From Marinobacter sp. (GTDB taxonomy: Bacteria > Pseudomonadota > Gammaproteobacteria > Pseudomonadales > Oleiphilaceae): DNA of 7,184 nt. Below are positions 1 to 5,957 of the stretch, piece after piece. The notes under the pieces are model-generated. The model was not told where the DNA came from. It did no database searches and worked only from the letters and a program-made list of their open reading frames with translations. The stretch's first letter is position 1. The number at the start of each line of letters is the position of its first letter. The position numbers and the translations under genes are program-made. Location of the stretch: positions 1 through 7,184 of the forward strand of contig JAEPMM010000168.1 of NCBI GenBank assembly GCA_017643965.1. Reading direction: 5' to 3'.

Positions 1-1530
1 CAGAATGTCGGCAATGCGCTGCAGGCACAGGTCACCGAAGCTGTGGCCATAGGTATCGTTGATGCGCTTGAAGTGGTCCGCGTCAATCAGTGCCAACGTC
101 AGGGGCTGACCGGTGCGGCGCGCCTCAGCGCACAGCTCCGGGAGGATGTTGTCCAGGTGGCGCCGATTGTACAGGCCGGTGAGGGCGTCATTGAGGCTCA
201 GAGTGGCGAGTTTGCGGTTGGCCTCTTCCAGTTCCCGCATCGTGTTACGCAACTGAGCCGTGCGTTCATGCACTTTGATTTCCAGTTCGGTGCGGGCGTT
301 GTGCTCTACATCCAGCAGTTTCTGGTTCAGCAGCCGCCAACGCTGCACCATGGCGTAATTCAGCAGAATGACCTGGGCGCCGATGGCGGTCAGCATGAAG
401 AACTCGCGGGCCAGGAAATCCGCCAGATACCCGAAGGCGGCCAGTGCATAGATCAGCGCACCCACCAGCATCACCGACCAGGCAAGCACATACCACAGCG
501 CCGGCAGATAGCCCTGCCGCCAACGCAGCACGCCAATCACAAACAGGCTGCCGATCACCGTGAGGGCGAGGGTGGTGTTGAGCAGAATAGAGCGGTTGTA
601 GGGCAGCATGAAGGTGATAACCAGCAGCCCCGCAGACGCCCAGGCTTGGGCTCGCAGAGTGGTGGCGGCCAGCGTATCCGGCGCGATTTCCAGGAAGGAG
701 CGGCCAAACAGGGTCATGGCCAGGGCGCACAAGGCGATCAGCAGTGGGATAGAGGTATTGGCAAAGCCGGTGCTGTCTGGCCAGAAGTACTGATTTGCAA
801 AGCCGCCCATGGCAAACAGGAACAGCCCCATGGTGCCCATATAGAAGGCGTTGTGAAAGTAGTACACCGTTCCCGAGCTGAAAAACAGCAGCAGGTTGAA
901 GACAGCGAATACCAGCAGGGCGCCGTAGAAGAGCCCGTGCGTCAGGGTCAGGTGGTTACTGTCGGCCACCACGGTGTCCGGCGTTTCCAGAGACAGCGGA
1001 ACGTTGAGGGCGCCGCTGCTCTGAATCCTGAGGGTGATGCCCTGGGACTCACCGGCATTCAGCGTGACGGGCAGCAGGAAATACCGGTAATCTATGCCCC
1101 GCGACAGGAACGGGTGCTGGTCACCGGTGGTCAGCGTGGTCGTCTCTTCAGCGCCGGTCTGCCAGAAGGTGACTTCATCAAGCAGCGGATAGTTCAGCTT
1201 CAGATACCAGAAGCCTTGTGATGCGCCGGAGTTGGTCAGATGCAGGTGCACCCAGTACACCGAATCCGTGTGCGTAAACACCAGGTCATGACCGCGGGCT
1301 TCCTGCCATGCCATGGATGCGGGCAGCTCGTCCGGGCTGGCTGCCCGGTGGGCGGGATCGTCGGGCGTCGCGGCATGGAAGCAGACGTGATTCATCAATC
1401 GTTCCCGCTGCGTGGGGTCGCTGGCGTCCAGAACGGGGCAGGGGCTGCCGGGGTGCGCATCCAGTGTCGTGGACATGCCCGACAGGACAGCAAGCGCCAA
1501 CACGGTGAAGGTGCGCAGGTACAACAACAT
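1..1530 (-). CDS. 7TMR-DISM membrane sensor with GGDEF (diguanylate cyclase) domain, C-terminus cut by window edge
   Basis: Reading the minus strand from the ATG at 1530 gives 510 open codons that run off the left edge. Residues 1-25 resemble a signal peptide (hydrophobic core LALAVLSGM, cleavage near LDA-HP). About 45-185 is a periplasmic sensor region of the 7TMR-DISMED2 type. About 195-400 holds a series of hydrophobic helices, including the family-typical stretch FYMGTMGLFLFAMGGF. About 400-440 is a charged helical, probably coiled-coil linker. A GGDEF domain begins near 445 (LNDALTGLYNRRHLD, then LIDADHFKRINDTYGHSFGD with the metal-binding Asp region). By family knowledge it would make c-di-GMP at the inner membrane in response to a periplasmic ligand. 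The GGDEF signature itself and any EAL domain lie outside the window, so catalytic competence cannot be judged. An AGGA Shine-Dalgarno at about 1539-1542 (minus strand) lies 8 nt before the ATG. The only two cysteines in the periplasmic part are C31 and C50. Confidence 0.93.
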   Translation of the reverse strand, partial: MLLYLRTFTVLALAVLSGMSTTLDAHPGSPCPVLDASDPTQRERLMNHVCFHAATPDDPAHRAASPDELPASMAWQEARGHDLVFTHTDSVYWVHLHLTNSGASQGFWYLKLNYPLLDEVTFWQTGAEETTTLTTGDQHPFLSRGIDYRYFLLPVTLNAGESQGITLRIQSSGALNVPLSLETPDTVVADSNHLTLTHGLFYGALLVFAVFNLLLFFSSGTVYYFHNAFYMGTMGLFLFAMGGFANQYFWPDSTGFANTSIPLLIALCALAMTLFGRSFLEIAPDTLAATTLRAQAWASAGLLVITFMLPYNRSILLNTTLALTVIGSLFVIGVLRWRQGYLPALWYVLAWSVMLVGALIYALAAFGYLADFLAREFFMLTAIGAQVILLNYAMVQRWRLLNQKLLDVEHNARTELEIKVHERTAQLRNTMRELEEANRKLATLSLNDALTGLYNRRHLDNILPELCAEARRTGQPLTLALIDADHFKRINDTYGHSFGDLCLQRIADIL

Positions 1531-1647
1531 GAACGAATTCCTGCAAAAAAGAGGTCTGTCAGTGTAACGCCTGACGGCCCGGCGCATTGTTAAACAGTTT
1601 CAAATTCTCGACGGTTTCCGTGACGGACGTCGTAAAAAAGGTGATTC
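1531..1647. promoter_or_regulatory. Intergenic region between divergent DISM-GGDEF gene and rlmM
   Basis: This 117 bp spacer must hold the 5' signals of both divergent genes. The rlmM side carries a strong Shine-Dalgarno, AAGGTGA at 1638-1644. The minus-strand gene has AGGA just before its ATG. The centre (about 1587-1610) is AT-richer than the flanks, but I could not find a -35/-10 pair with acceptable spacing on either strand. A short perfect inverted repeat, ACGG-TTT-CCGT, lies at 1611-1621. It is too small to call an operator. Confidence 0.4.
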
Positions 1648-2724
1648 ATGGAGTACGTGATCTTGTTCTGTCGGCCGGGGTTTGAAACCGAGGCTGGCCG
1701 CGAAATGACCGATGCTGCAGCGGAAAAAGGCGTATTCGGTTACTTCCAGCCCTCCGGCAGTCATGGCTACCTGACGTTTTTCCTGACCGGTCCCGAGGGC
1801 GCGACCACGCTGCTGCAGCGCCTGAGCCTGGATGACCTGGTGTTTGTCAGGGACTGGTTCATCGGCCTGGCCGATGTTGAATTGCCGTCCGAAGATCGCG
1901 TGGGAGCGATCGCAGAGGCCCTGAGATCGGTGGCATCCGGATTTCCCAACTGTGCCCGTGTGGACGTGCGCTTGCCGGAGAATAATGCCGATCGGGATCT
2001 GGGCAACTTTGCCCGCAAGTGGGTGGCCCCCCTGTCGAAAGGGTTGCGGGGAGCCGGTCTGCTGAAGCCCGATGCCAACGCGACAGCCCCGGCCCGGCTC
2101 GACATTCTGCTGACCGGATTCCAGCGGGCTCTGGTGGGTATCAGCCTGTCAGACAACCGCGCGCGTTACGCTGGCGGTATCGCCCGGTTGCGGTTCCCGG
2201 CCTCGGCGCCGAGCCGTTCGACGCTGAAGCTGGAGGAAGCCTGGAAAGTGTTTTTGCCGCCGGACCAGACGCTGGACTATCTGGGCGGTGGCAAGCGTGC
2301 GGTGGATCTGGGGGCGGCGCCTGGCGGCTGGACGTGGCAACTGGTGAATCAGGGGATGATGGTCACCGCCGTCGACAACGGCCCGATGAACGCGGAATTG
2401 ATGGCGTCGGGGCAGGTCGAGCATGTGGAGGCGGACGGCTATTTCTGGAGACCGAAAAGCCCGGTGGACTGGATGGTGTGTGACATTGTTGACCACCCGC
2501 GCCGGACCTCCCACATGGCGGTTGACTGGCTGAAAAGCGGCCTGTGTCGCTTTACCATCTTCAATCTCAAGCTGCCCATGAAGAAACGCTATGAGGAGTG
2601 GCTGATTTGCCGTGAGATCATCGAGAGCGCGCTGGCGGAGAGCGATCAGAGGTTCCGCCTCAGGGCGCGGCACCTCTATCATGACCGGGAAGAGATTACC
2701 TGCTTTGTGGAGCGGTTGGGGTGA
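1648..2724 (+). CDS. rlmM: 23S rRNA (cytidine-2'-O)-methyltransferase RlmM
   Basis: This 358-residue protein is close to the 366 residues of E. coli RlmM, which 2'-O-methylates C2498 of 23S rRNA using S-adenosylmethionine in the cytoplasm. The N-terminal half (about 1-165) corresponds to the ferredoxin-like and THUMP RNA-binding part. The C-terminal half (about 190-358) is an FtsJ/RrmJ-like Rossmann methyltransferase. The SAM-binding loop is AVDLGAAPGGWTW (218-230). Candidate residues of the K-D-K-E catalytic tetrad are K194 (STLKLEEAW), D279 (VCDIVDHP), K308 (FNLKLPMKKR) and E348 or E349 (REEITCFV). The tetrad assignment is inferred by analogy with RrmJ. The ATG is supported by an AAGGTGA Shine-Dalgarno 4 nt upstream. 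The gene stands alone on its strand, divergent from the GGDEF gene and convergent with the ABM gene 17 bp downstream. No intact terminator is visible between the two. No frameshift or missing motif was seen. Confidence 0.96.
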   Translation: MEYVILFCRPGFETEAGREMTDAAAEKGVFGYFQPSGSHGYLTFFLTGPEGATTLLQRLSLDDLVFVRDWFIGLADVELPSEDRVGAIAEALRSVASGFPNCARVDVRLPENNADRDLGNFARKWVAPLSKGLRGAGLLKPDANATAPARLDILLTGFQRALVGISLSDNRARYAGGIARLRFPASAPSRSTLKLEEAWKVFLPPDQTLDYLGGGKRAVDLGAAPGGWTWQLVNQGMMVTAVDNGPMNAELMASGQVEHVEADGYFWRPKSPVDWMVCDIVDHPRRTSHMAVDWLKSGLCRFTIFNLKLPMKKRYEEWLICREIIESALAESDQRFRLRARHLYHDREEITCFVERLG

Positions 2725-2741
2725 GGCGGAAACCCGAGCGG

Positions 2742-3026
2742 TCAGCTCTGCGTGAGCACGGTGATGACCTCGTCCTGATCCATCATTGGCTTGAGTTCTG
2801 TGAGCAGACCTTTCCGCTCCTCGGAGTGATACCACTGGTCCCAGTCGGCTTCGGAGCGCCAGTTAGCCAGGGTAAGCCGATGGTTCGGGTCGTGGGCGTC
2901 TACCAGGGTCTCCCCGGAGATGAATCCCGGCGCGCTGACGGCCTGTTGCAGCACTTTGCGTGACCGCTCCTCATAGGCGGATTCCAGTGATTCAGCAATA
3001 TGACGTTCAATCAGTACCCGGATCAT
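2742..3026 (-). CDS. Small ABM-fold (antibiotic biosynthesis monooxygenase-like) protein
   Basis: This is a 94-residue protein with no signal peptide or membrane helix, so it is probably cytoplasmic. It has the pattern of the ABM dimeric alpha/beta-barrel family. It opens with a beta strand (MIRVLIERHI), followed by a charged helix (about 12-30), then the PGFISGETL motif (33-41), a strand LTLANW (51-56), the W-rich helix DWDQWYHSEERK (61-72) and a final strand EVITVLTQ. Members range from quinone-forming and heme-degrading monooxygenases to proteins of unknown role, and nothing here singles out a substrate. The start is well supported: GAGGT on the minus strand lies about 6 nt before the ATG at 3026. 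It is divergent from tusA and convergent with rlmM. The family assignment is firm, but the function is unknown. Confidence 0.85.
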   Translation of the reverse strand: MIRVLIERHIAESLESAYEERSRKVLQQAVSAPGFISGETLVDAHDPNHRLTLANWRSEADWDQWYHSEERKGLLTELKPMMDQDEVITVLTQS

Positions 3027-3044
3027 TGTTTACCTCGTAACATT

Positions 3045-3072
3045 TTGACAGCTATAAACAATAATTTAGCAT
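3045..3072 (+). promoter_or_regulatory. Candidate sigma70-type promoter for tusA
   Basis: A consensus -35 hexamer TTGACA sits at 3045-3050. With a 16 bp spacer, the best -10 is TAGCAT at 3067-3072 (4 of 6 matches). That would start transcription near 3079-3082, downstream of the ATG at 3071, and so would favour the TTG start at 3116. A competing reading is TTTACC (3029-3034), an 18 bp spacer and TATAAA (3053-3058). It would put the transcript start near 3065 and leave the ATG at 3071 almost leaderless. The whole 3027-3075 stretch is markedly AT-rich compared with its surroundings and must also serve the divergent ABM gene. Confidence 0.42.
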
Positions 3073-3103
3073 GTATTTTCAGAAACGCAGTGATTCCCCT
3101 GAC

Positions 3104-3107
3104 GGAG
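3104..3107 (+). promoter_or_regulatory. Ribosome binding site supporting a TTG start for tusA
   Basis: GGAG at 3104-3107 lies 8 nt before the in-frame TTG at 3116. The upstream ATG at 3071 is preceded only by AT-rich sequence with no Shine-Dalgarno. This site is the main local evidence for choosing the shorter TusA. Confidence 0.55.
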
Positions 3108-3115
3108 ATTCGGTC

Positions 3116-3355
3116 TTGGACACGACAAAATTTGACGGAGAACTCGACGCACGCGGGTTGTATTGCCCCGAACCGGTGATGATGCTGCACAACCGCATCA
3201 ACGATGTGCCGGTGGGCGGTGTGCTCAAAGTAATCGCCACGGACCCTTCCACAACCCGGGACATTCCACGATTCTGTCAGTTCCTCAATCACGCCTTGCT
3301 GCACACCGAGGAATCCGGCAAAGAATTCCTCTTCTTCATACGTCGAGGGAGCTGA
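3116..3355 (+). CDS. tusA: Sulfurtransferase TusA (persulfide relay protein)
   Basis: Starting at TTG 3116 the protein has 79 residues, close to the 81 of E. coli TusA. It carries the family signature LDARGLYCPEPVMML, with the persulfide-carrying cysteine at position 17, and the second conserved block VIATDPSTTRDIPRFCQF. TusA accepts sulfur from the cysteine desulfurase IscS and passes it on, in E. coli to TusBCD/TusE/MnmA for 2-thiouridine in tRNA and also into molybdenum-cofactor metabolism. Which route applies here cannot be read from the window. An in-frame ATG at 3071 would add 15 polar residues with no counterpart in E. coli TusA and has no ribosome binding site, so I prefer the TTG. 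The gene is divergent from the ABM gene, and its last 20 bases overlap the 3' end of dsbD on the other strand. The identification is strong; the start is moderately sure. Confidence 0.92.
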   Translation: MDTTKFDGELDARGLYCPEPVMMLHNRINDVPVGGVLKVIATDPSTTRDIPRFCQFLNHALLHTEESGKEFLFFIRRGS

Positions 3356-5222
3356 GGTGCCGTAGAAATTCGTCGCGGTCCATCTCTCCCAGAACGCGGG
3401 CACCCGGCAGCTCCTCACCGTCCCGACCGAAGAACAGGATGGCTGGCGGGCCAAACAGCCCGAGCTCATCCAGCAAGGCCTGCTGAGCGGGGGTATTGTC
3501 CGTCATGTCGATCTGCAACAGCGTATAGGGTGCCAGGGCATCGACCACGTCAGCGGCACTGAATACGTTGCGTTCCATCACCTTGCAGGAGATACACCAG
3601 TCGGCGTAGAAATCCAGCATCACCGGCTGACTGTTGCGGCTGGCCTGAGTCATGAGGTCCCGGATCCGGTCCGGCGATTCTACCCGCTGGAAGCTGGCAT
3701 GCTCCGTGGTTTTGCCACCAGAGACCGCGGGTTTCGCGGTGTAAGGCGACAGCGGCTGCAGTGGGTCGGTTGCACCCCCGACGGCGCCCGCCAGCAACGC
3801 CAGGCCGTAGGCAAAGATGACCAGGCCGGCGCCTTTGCGGGTGCGCTCCCAGCCGGCCCTGGCCGCATCGAAGGCGCCGAGCTGTACGCCGGTGATCGCC
3901 ACCAGCAGGCCCCACAAAGTCAGTGCCACCCACGCCGGCACCAGACGTTCAATCAGCCAGATGGCAACCGCCAGCAGCATCACGCCGTAAAATGCCTTGA
4001 CCACGTTCATCCACGGCCCGGTGGACGGCAACAGCTTGCGCCCACCGATAGCGACCAGAATCAATGGCACGCCCATGCCAAGACCCAGCGAAAACAGTGC
4101 GATACCGCCAATGACGGCGTCCTGGGTGGTGCTGATGTACAGCAGGCTGCCGGCCAGAGGTGCCGACACGCAGGGCGAGACGATCAGTGCGGACAACGCG
4201 CCGATGCCGAAGATGCTCGCCACACGAGTGCCTGTCAGTCGGTGGCTGGCGTCGTTCAGCGGCTCGCGGATGAAACGGGGAAGCTGGATGTCGAACAGGT
4301 TGAACATGGACAGCGCGAACAACGCGAACAGGGCCGCAAATACCCCCAGCACCCACGGCGATTGCAGCTGTGCCTGAAGGTTGAAGCTGGCGCCGAGCAA
4401 TCCGGTGATCACCCCGGCTGCGGCGTAGGTCAGTGCCATGCCCAGCACATAGCTGCCAGACAGCATCAGCGCCTGCCCCGTAGAACGGGTATTGCGGCCC
4501 GAAACCAGGGCGGAAATGATCGGTACCATGGGCAGCACGCAAGGGGTGAAGGTGAGGCCCAGACCGAGTAACAGAAACACCGCCGCGATCGCCAGGGTGG
4601 ATTGTTCGGACAGGAAGCCCGCCAGTCCGGTGGCAGATTGCGGATTGAGGCCTGACGGGCTGCCGGTGCCGGGCGCGGATGTTGAGGATGTCGGCACCGC
4701 CGCCGTCTCACGGTCGTCTTCGCTGCCCGGATAATAGAGCACGGTCCGGGTCTGGGGCGGGTAACACAGGCCCGCTTCCGCACACCCCTGATAGGTCACC
4801 TCCAGCTCCGCCTCCCGGGCTCCGTCCGGAAGGTTCACGGGTACCCGGGCTTCGACCGGATCGTAGAACACCGTCATCACCCCGAAGTACTCGTCTTCGG
4901 TGGTGGTGCCTTGCAACGAGAACTCGGGTTCACCCAGGGTGACCCCTTCAGTCAGGGGAGTGACCGATACGCGGGACTTGTAGAGATAATGATCCGGTGC
5001 AATATTCCAGGACAGGACCACGTTGCCGGCGTCTGTGGTGTGGTTGAAGGGCAGGGCCTCGTCCACCGGAAGAAAGTCATCGCCGCTGCCAAATAATGCG
5101 TTGCCGGAACTGCCCAGCCCCCAGGCCGACGCAGATAACATTACCAGCAATAGCGCCAGAATGTGGCGGCTGGCCGCAAAGGTCTCGGACATACGTCGAG
5201 CGGGTTTGGCAAACTCGGTCAT
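3336..5222 (-). CDS. dsbD: Thiol:disulfide interchange protein DsbD
   Basis: DsbD carries electrons from cytoplasmic thioredoxin across the inner membrane to periplasmic partners such as DsbC and cytochrome c maturation proteins. All three modules and all six redox cysteines are present. In numbering from the GTG at 5261 (subtract 13 for the ATG at 5222): the periplasmic alpha domain with C160-x5-C166 (GCAEAGLCYPP); the multi-helix membrane beta domain from about 222 to 497 with C241 (TFTPCVLPMVP) and C364 (IVSPCVSAPLAG); and the C-terminal thioredoxin-like gamma domain with C556-x2-C559 (DWCISCK). A signal-peptide core, ILALLLVMLSASAWG, lies near 34-48. A Ser/Thr/Pro/Gly-rich linker (about 188-212) joins alpha to beta. 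The protein is 628 residues from ATG 5222, longer than E. coli DsbD (565). GTG 5261 (641 residues) and ATG 5192 (618) are alternatives. None has a good Shine-Dalgarno, so the start is uncertain. Confidence 0.95.
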   Translation of the reverse strand: MTEFAKPARRMSETFAASRHILALLLVMLSASAWGLGSSGNALFGSGDDFLPVDEALPFNHTTDAGNVVLSWNIAPDHYLYKSRVSVTPLTEGVTLGEPEFSLQGTTTEDEYFGVMTVFYDPVEARVPVNLPDGAREAELEVTYQGCAEAGLCYPPQTRTVLYYPGSEDDRETAAVPTSSTSAPGTGSPSGLNPQSATGLAGFLSEQSTLAIAAVFLLLGLGLTFTPCVLPMVPIISALVSGRNTRSTGQALMLSGSYVLGMALTYAAAGVITGLLGASFNLQAQLQSPWVLGVFAALFALFALSMFNLFDIQLPRFIREPLNDASHRLTGTRVASIFGIGALSALIVSPCVSAPLAGSLLYISTTQDAVIGGIALFSLGLGMGVPLILVAIGGRKLLPSTGPWMNVVKAFYGVMLLAVAIWLIERLVPAWVALTLWGLLVAITGVQLGAFDAARAGWERTRKGAGLVIFAYGLALLAGAVGGATDPLQPLSPYTAKPAVSGGKTTEHASFQRVESPDRIRDLMTQASRNSQPVMLDFYADWCISCKVMERNVFSAADVVDALAPYTLLQIDMTDNTPAQQALLDELGLFGPPAILFFGRDGEELPGARVLGEMDRDEFLRHLSSLDV

Positions 5223-5372
5223 AATGGATATCAGATCCTGAGTGTTTCTGTCGTGGCTCACGGGACGGATGCAGTGCTTCCGGACAACCTCTGTCAGGAA
5301 GCAATGGACACCCTCGGCACCCTAAAGTTCCCTCTGGTATTGCGGGATTTAAAGTCGCACAATAGCGTCCCA
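5223..5372. promoter_or_regulatory. Divergent dsbD/epmC upstream region
   Basis: This spacer of about 150 bp separates the preferred starts of dsbD (minus) and epmC (plus). I could find no confident sigma70 promoter on either strand. TAAAGT at 5350-5355 is a possible weak -10 for epmC, without a good -35. AGGAAG at 5296-5301 lies only 2 nt before an in-frame ATG at 5304, so it could drive a longer EpmC. The part from 5223 to 5261 could instead be coding for dsbD if its GTG start is used. Confidence 0.4.
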
Positions 5373-5951
5373 ATGACGCACAATCCAGACGATCTTATCA
5401 TGCTGTTCAATGACTTGTTCCGGGAAACCACCCGGACGATCCTGGTCAGAGGCAGCGATGAACCCGAGTATCTGCCTGCTACGGAAGCCGGTGGCGCTGC
5501 ACAGATTATTTTTGCACACGGTTATTTCGCCAGCGCCCTGCATGAGATCAGTCATTGGTGTATTGCCGGCGCGCACCGCCGGACGCTGCCGGACTACGGT
5601 TACTGGTACTGCCCTGACGGCCGCACTGCTGCGCAGCAGCAGGCCTTCGAACAGGCGGAGGTAAAGCCTCAGGCGCTTGAATGGCTGTTTGCCGTCGCTG
5701 CGGGGTCCCGCTTTCATATCAGCGTGGACAACCTCTCCGGAGGCGGCGCCGCCGATGAAGCCGGCTTTCGCCGCAAGGTGCGGGCGCAGGCCAATCTTTA
5801 CCTCGAGCACGGGATGCCGGCACGCGCGCGGGCATTTTTCGACACGCTCAGGTCATTTTACGGAACCGGGGAAACGTTTGAACACGCCTGGCAGGAAGAG
5901 TCCCGGCGCATACTTTCCCACGCTCCTGATACCGACATAAAGGAAGACTGA
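5373..5951 (+). CDS. epmC: Elongation factor P hydroxylase EpmC (YfcM family)
   Basis: This 192-residue protein matches E. coli EpmC/YfcM (182 residues) along its length. Matching blocks include IIFAHGYFASALHEISHWCIAG (residues 45-66), YGYWYCPDGR (75-84), VKPQALEWLF (97-106) and the region around VDNLSG (118-123). HEISH (57-61) is an HExxH-type motif and a likely metal-ligand site for this non-heme iron family. In E. coli, EpmC hydroxylates the EF-P lysine (Lys34) that EpmA and EpmB have beta-lysylated. EF-P relieves ribosome stalling at polyproline. The start at 5373 is chosen because MTHNPDDLIMLFNDLF lines up with the E. coli N-terminus, although no Shine-Dalgarno precedes it. An upstream in-frame ATG at 5304 with AGGAAG would add 23 residues. 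The stop at 5951 is six bases before the ATG of the RhlB-like gene, which suggests co-transcription. EpmA, EpmB and EF-P themselves are not in the window. Confidence 0.93.
   Translation: MTHNPDDLIMLFNDLFRETTRTILVRGSDEPEYLPATEAGGAAQIIFAHGYFASALHEISHWCIAGAHRRTLPDYGYWYCPDGRTAAQQQAFEQAEVKPQALEWLFAVAAGSRFHISVDNLSGGGAADEAGFRRKVRAQANLYLEHGMPARARAFFDTLRSFYGTGETFEHAWQEESRRILSHAPDTDIKED
5941..5946 (+). promoter_or_regulatory. Ribosome binding site of the RhlB-like gene, inside the epmC 3' end
   Basis: AGGAAG lies within the last codons of epmC. It is about 11 nt from the ATG at 5958 but only 5 nt from an in-frame TTG at 5952, which directly follows the epmC stop. Either start would be translated from a ribosome binding site embedded in epmC, which favours translational coupling. 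Confidence 0.5.
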
Positions 5952-5957
5952 TTGCCT

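Noticed and set aside
43..1221. Long plus-strand reading frame (392 codons) opposite the DISM-GGDEF gene
   Set aside because: Its translation is rich in Gln, Gly, His and Arg with no recognisable domain, and it runs antisense to a clear membrane/GGDEF protein. It is a high-GC shadow.
1611..1621. Inverted repeat ACGG-TTT-CCGT before rlmM
   Set aside because: A four-base stem is expected by chance and there is no U-run or second copy, so it is neither a terminator nor a supported operator.
2746..2758. GCTC-loop-GAGC hairpin at the rlmM/ABM junction
   Set aside because: A four-base stem within ABM coding sequence and without a U-run does not qualify as an intrinsic terminator.
2149..2835. Minus-strand reading frame of 228 codons across rlmM and the ABM gene
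   Set aside because: It is antisense to the methyltransferase domain, composed of Arg/His/Pro-rich sequence, and overlaps the real ABM gene in another frame.
3699..4571. Plus-strand reading frame of 290 codons inside dsbD
   Set aside because: It is a Gln/Gly/His/Arg-rich low-complexity translation with no family signature, antisense to the membrane domain of DsbD.
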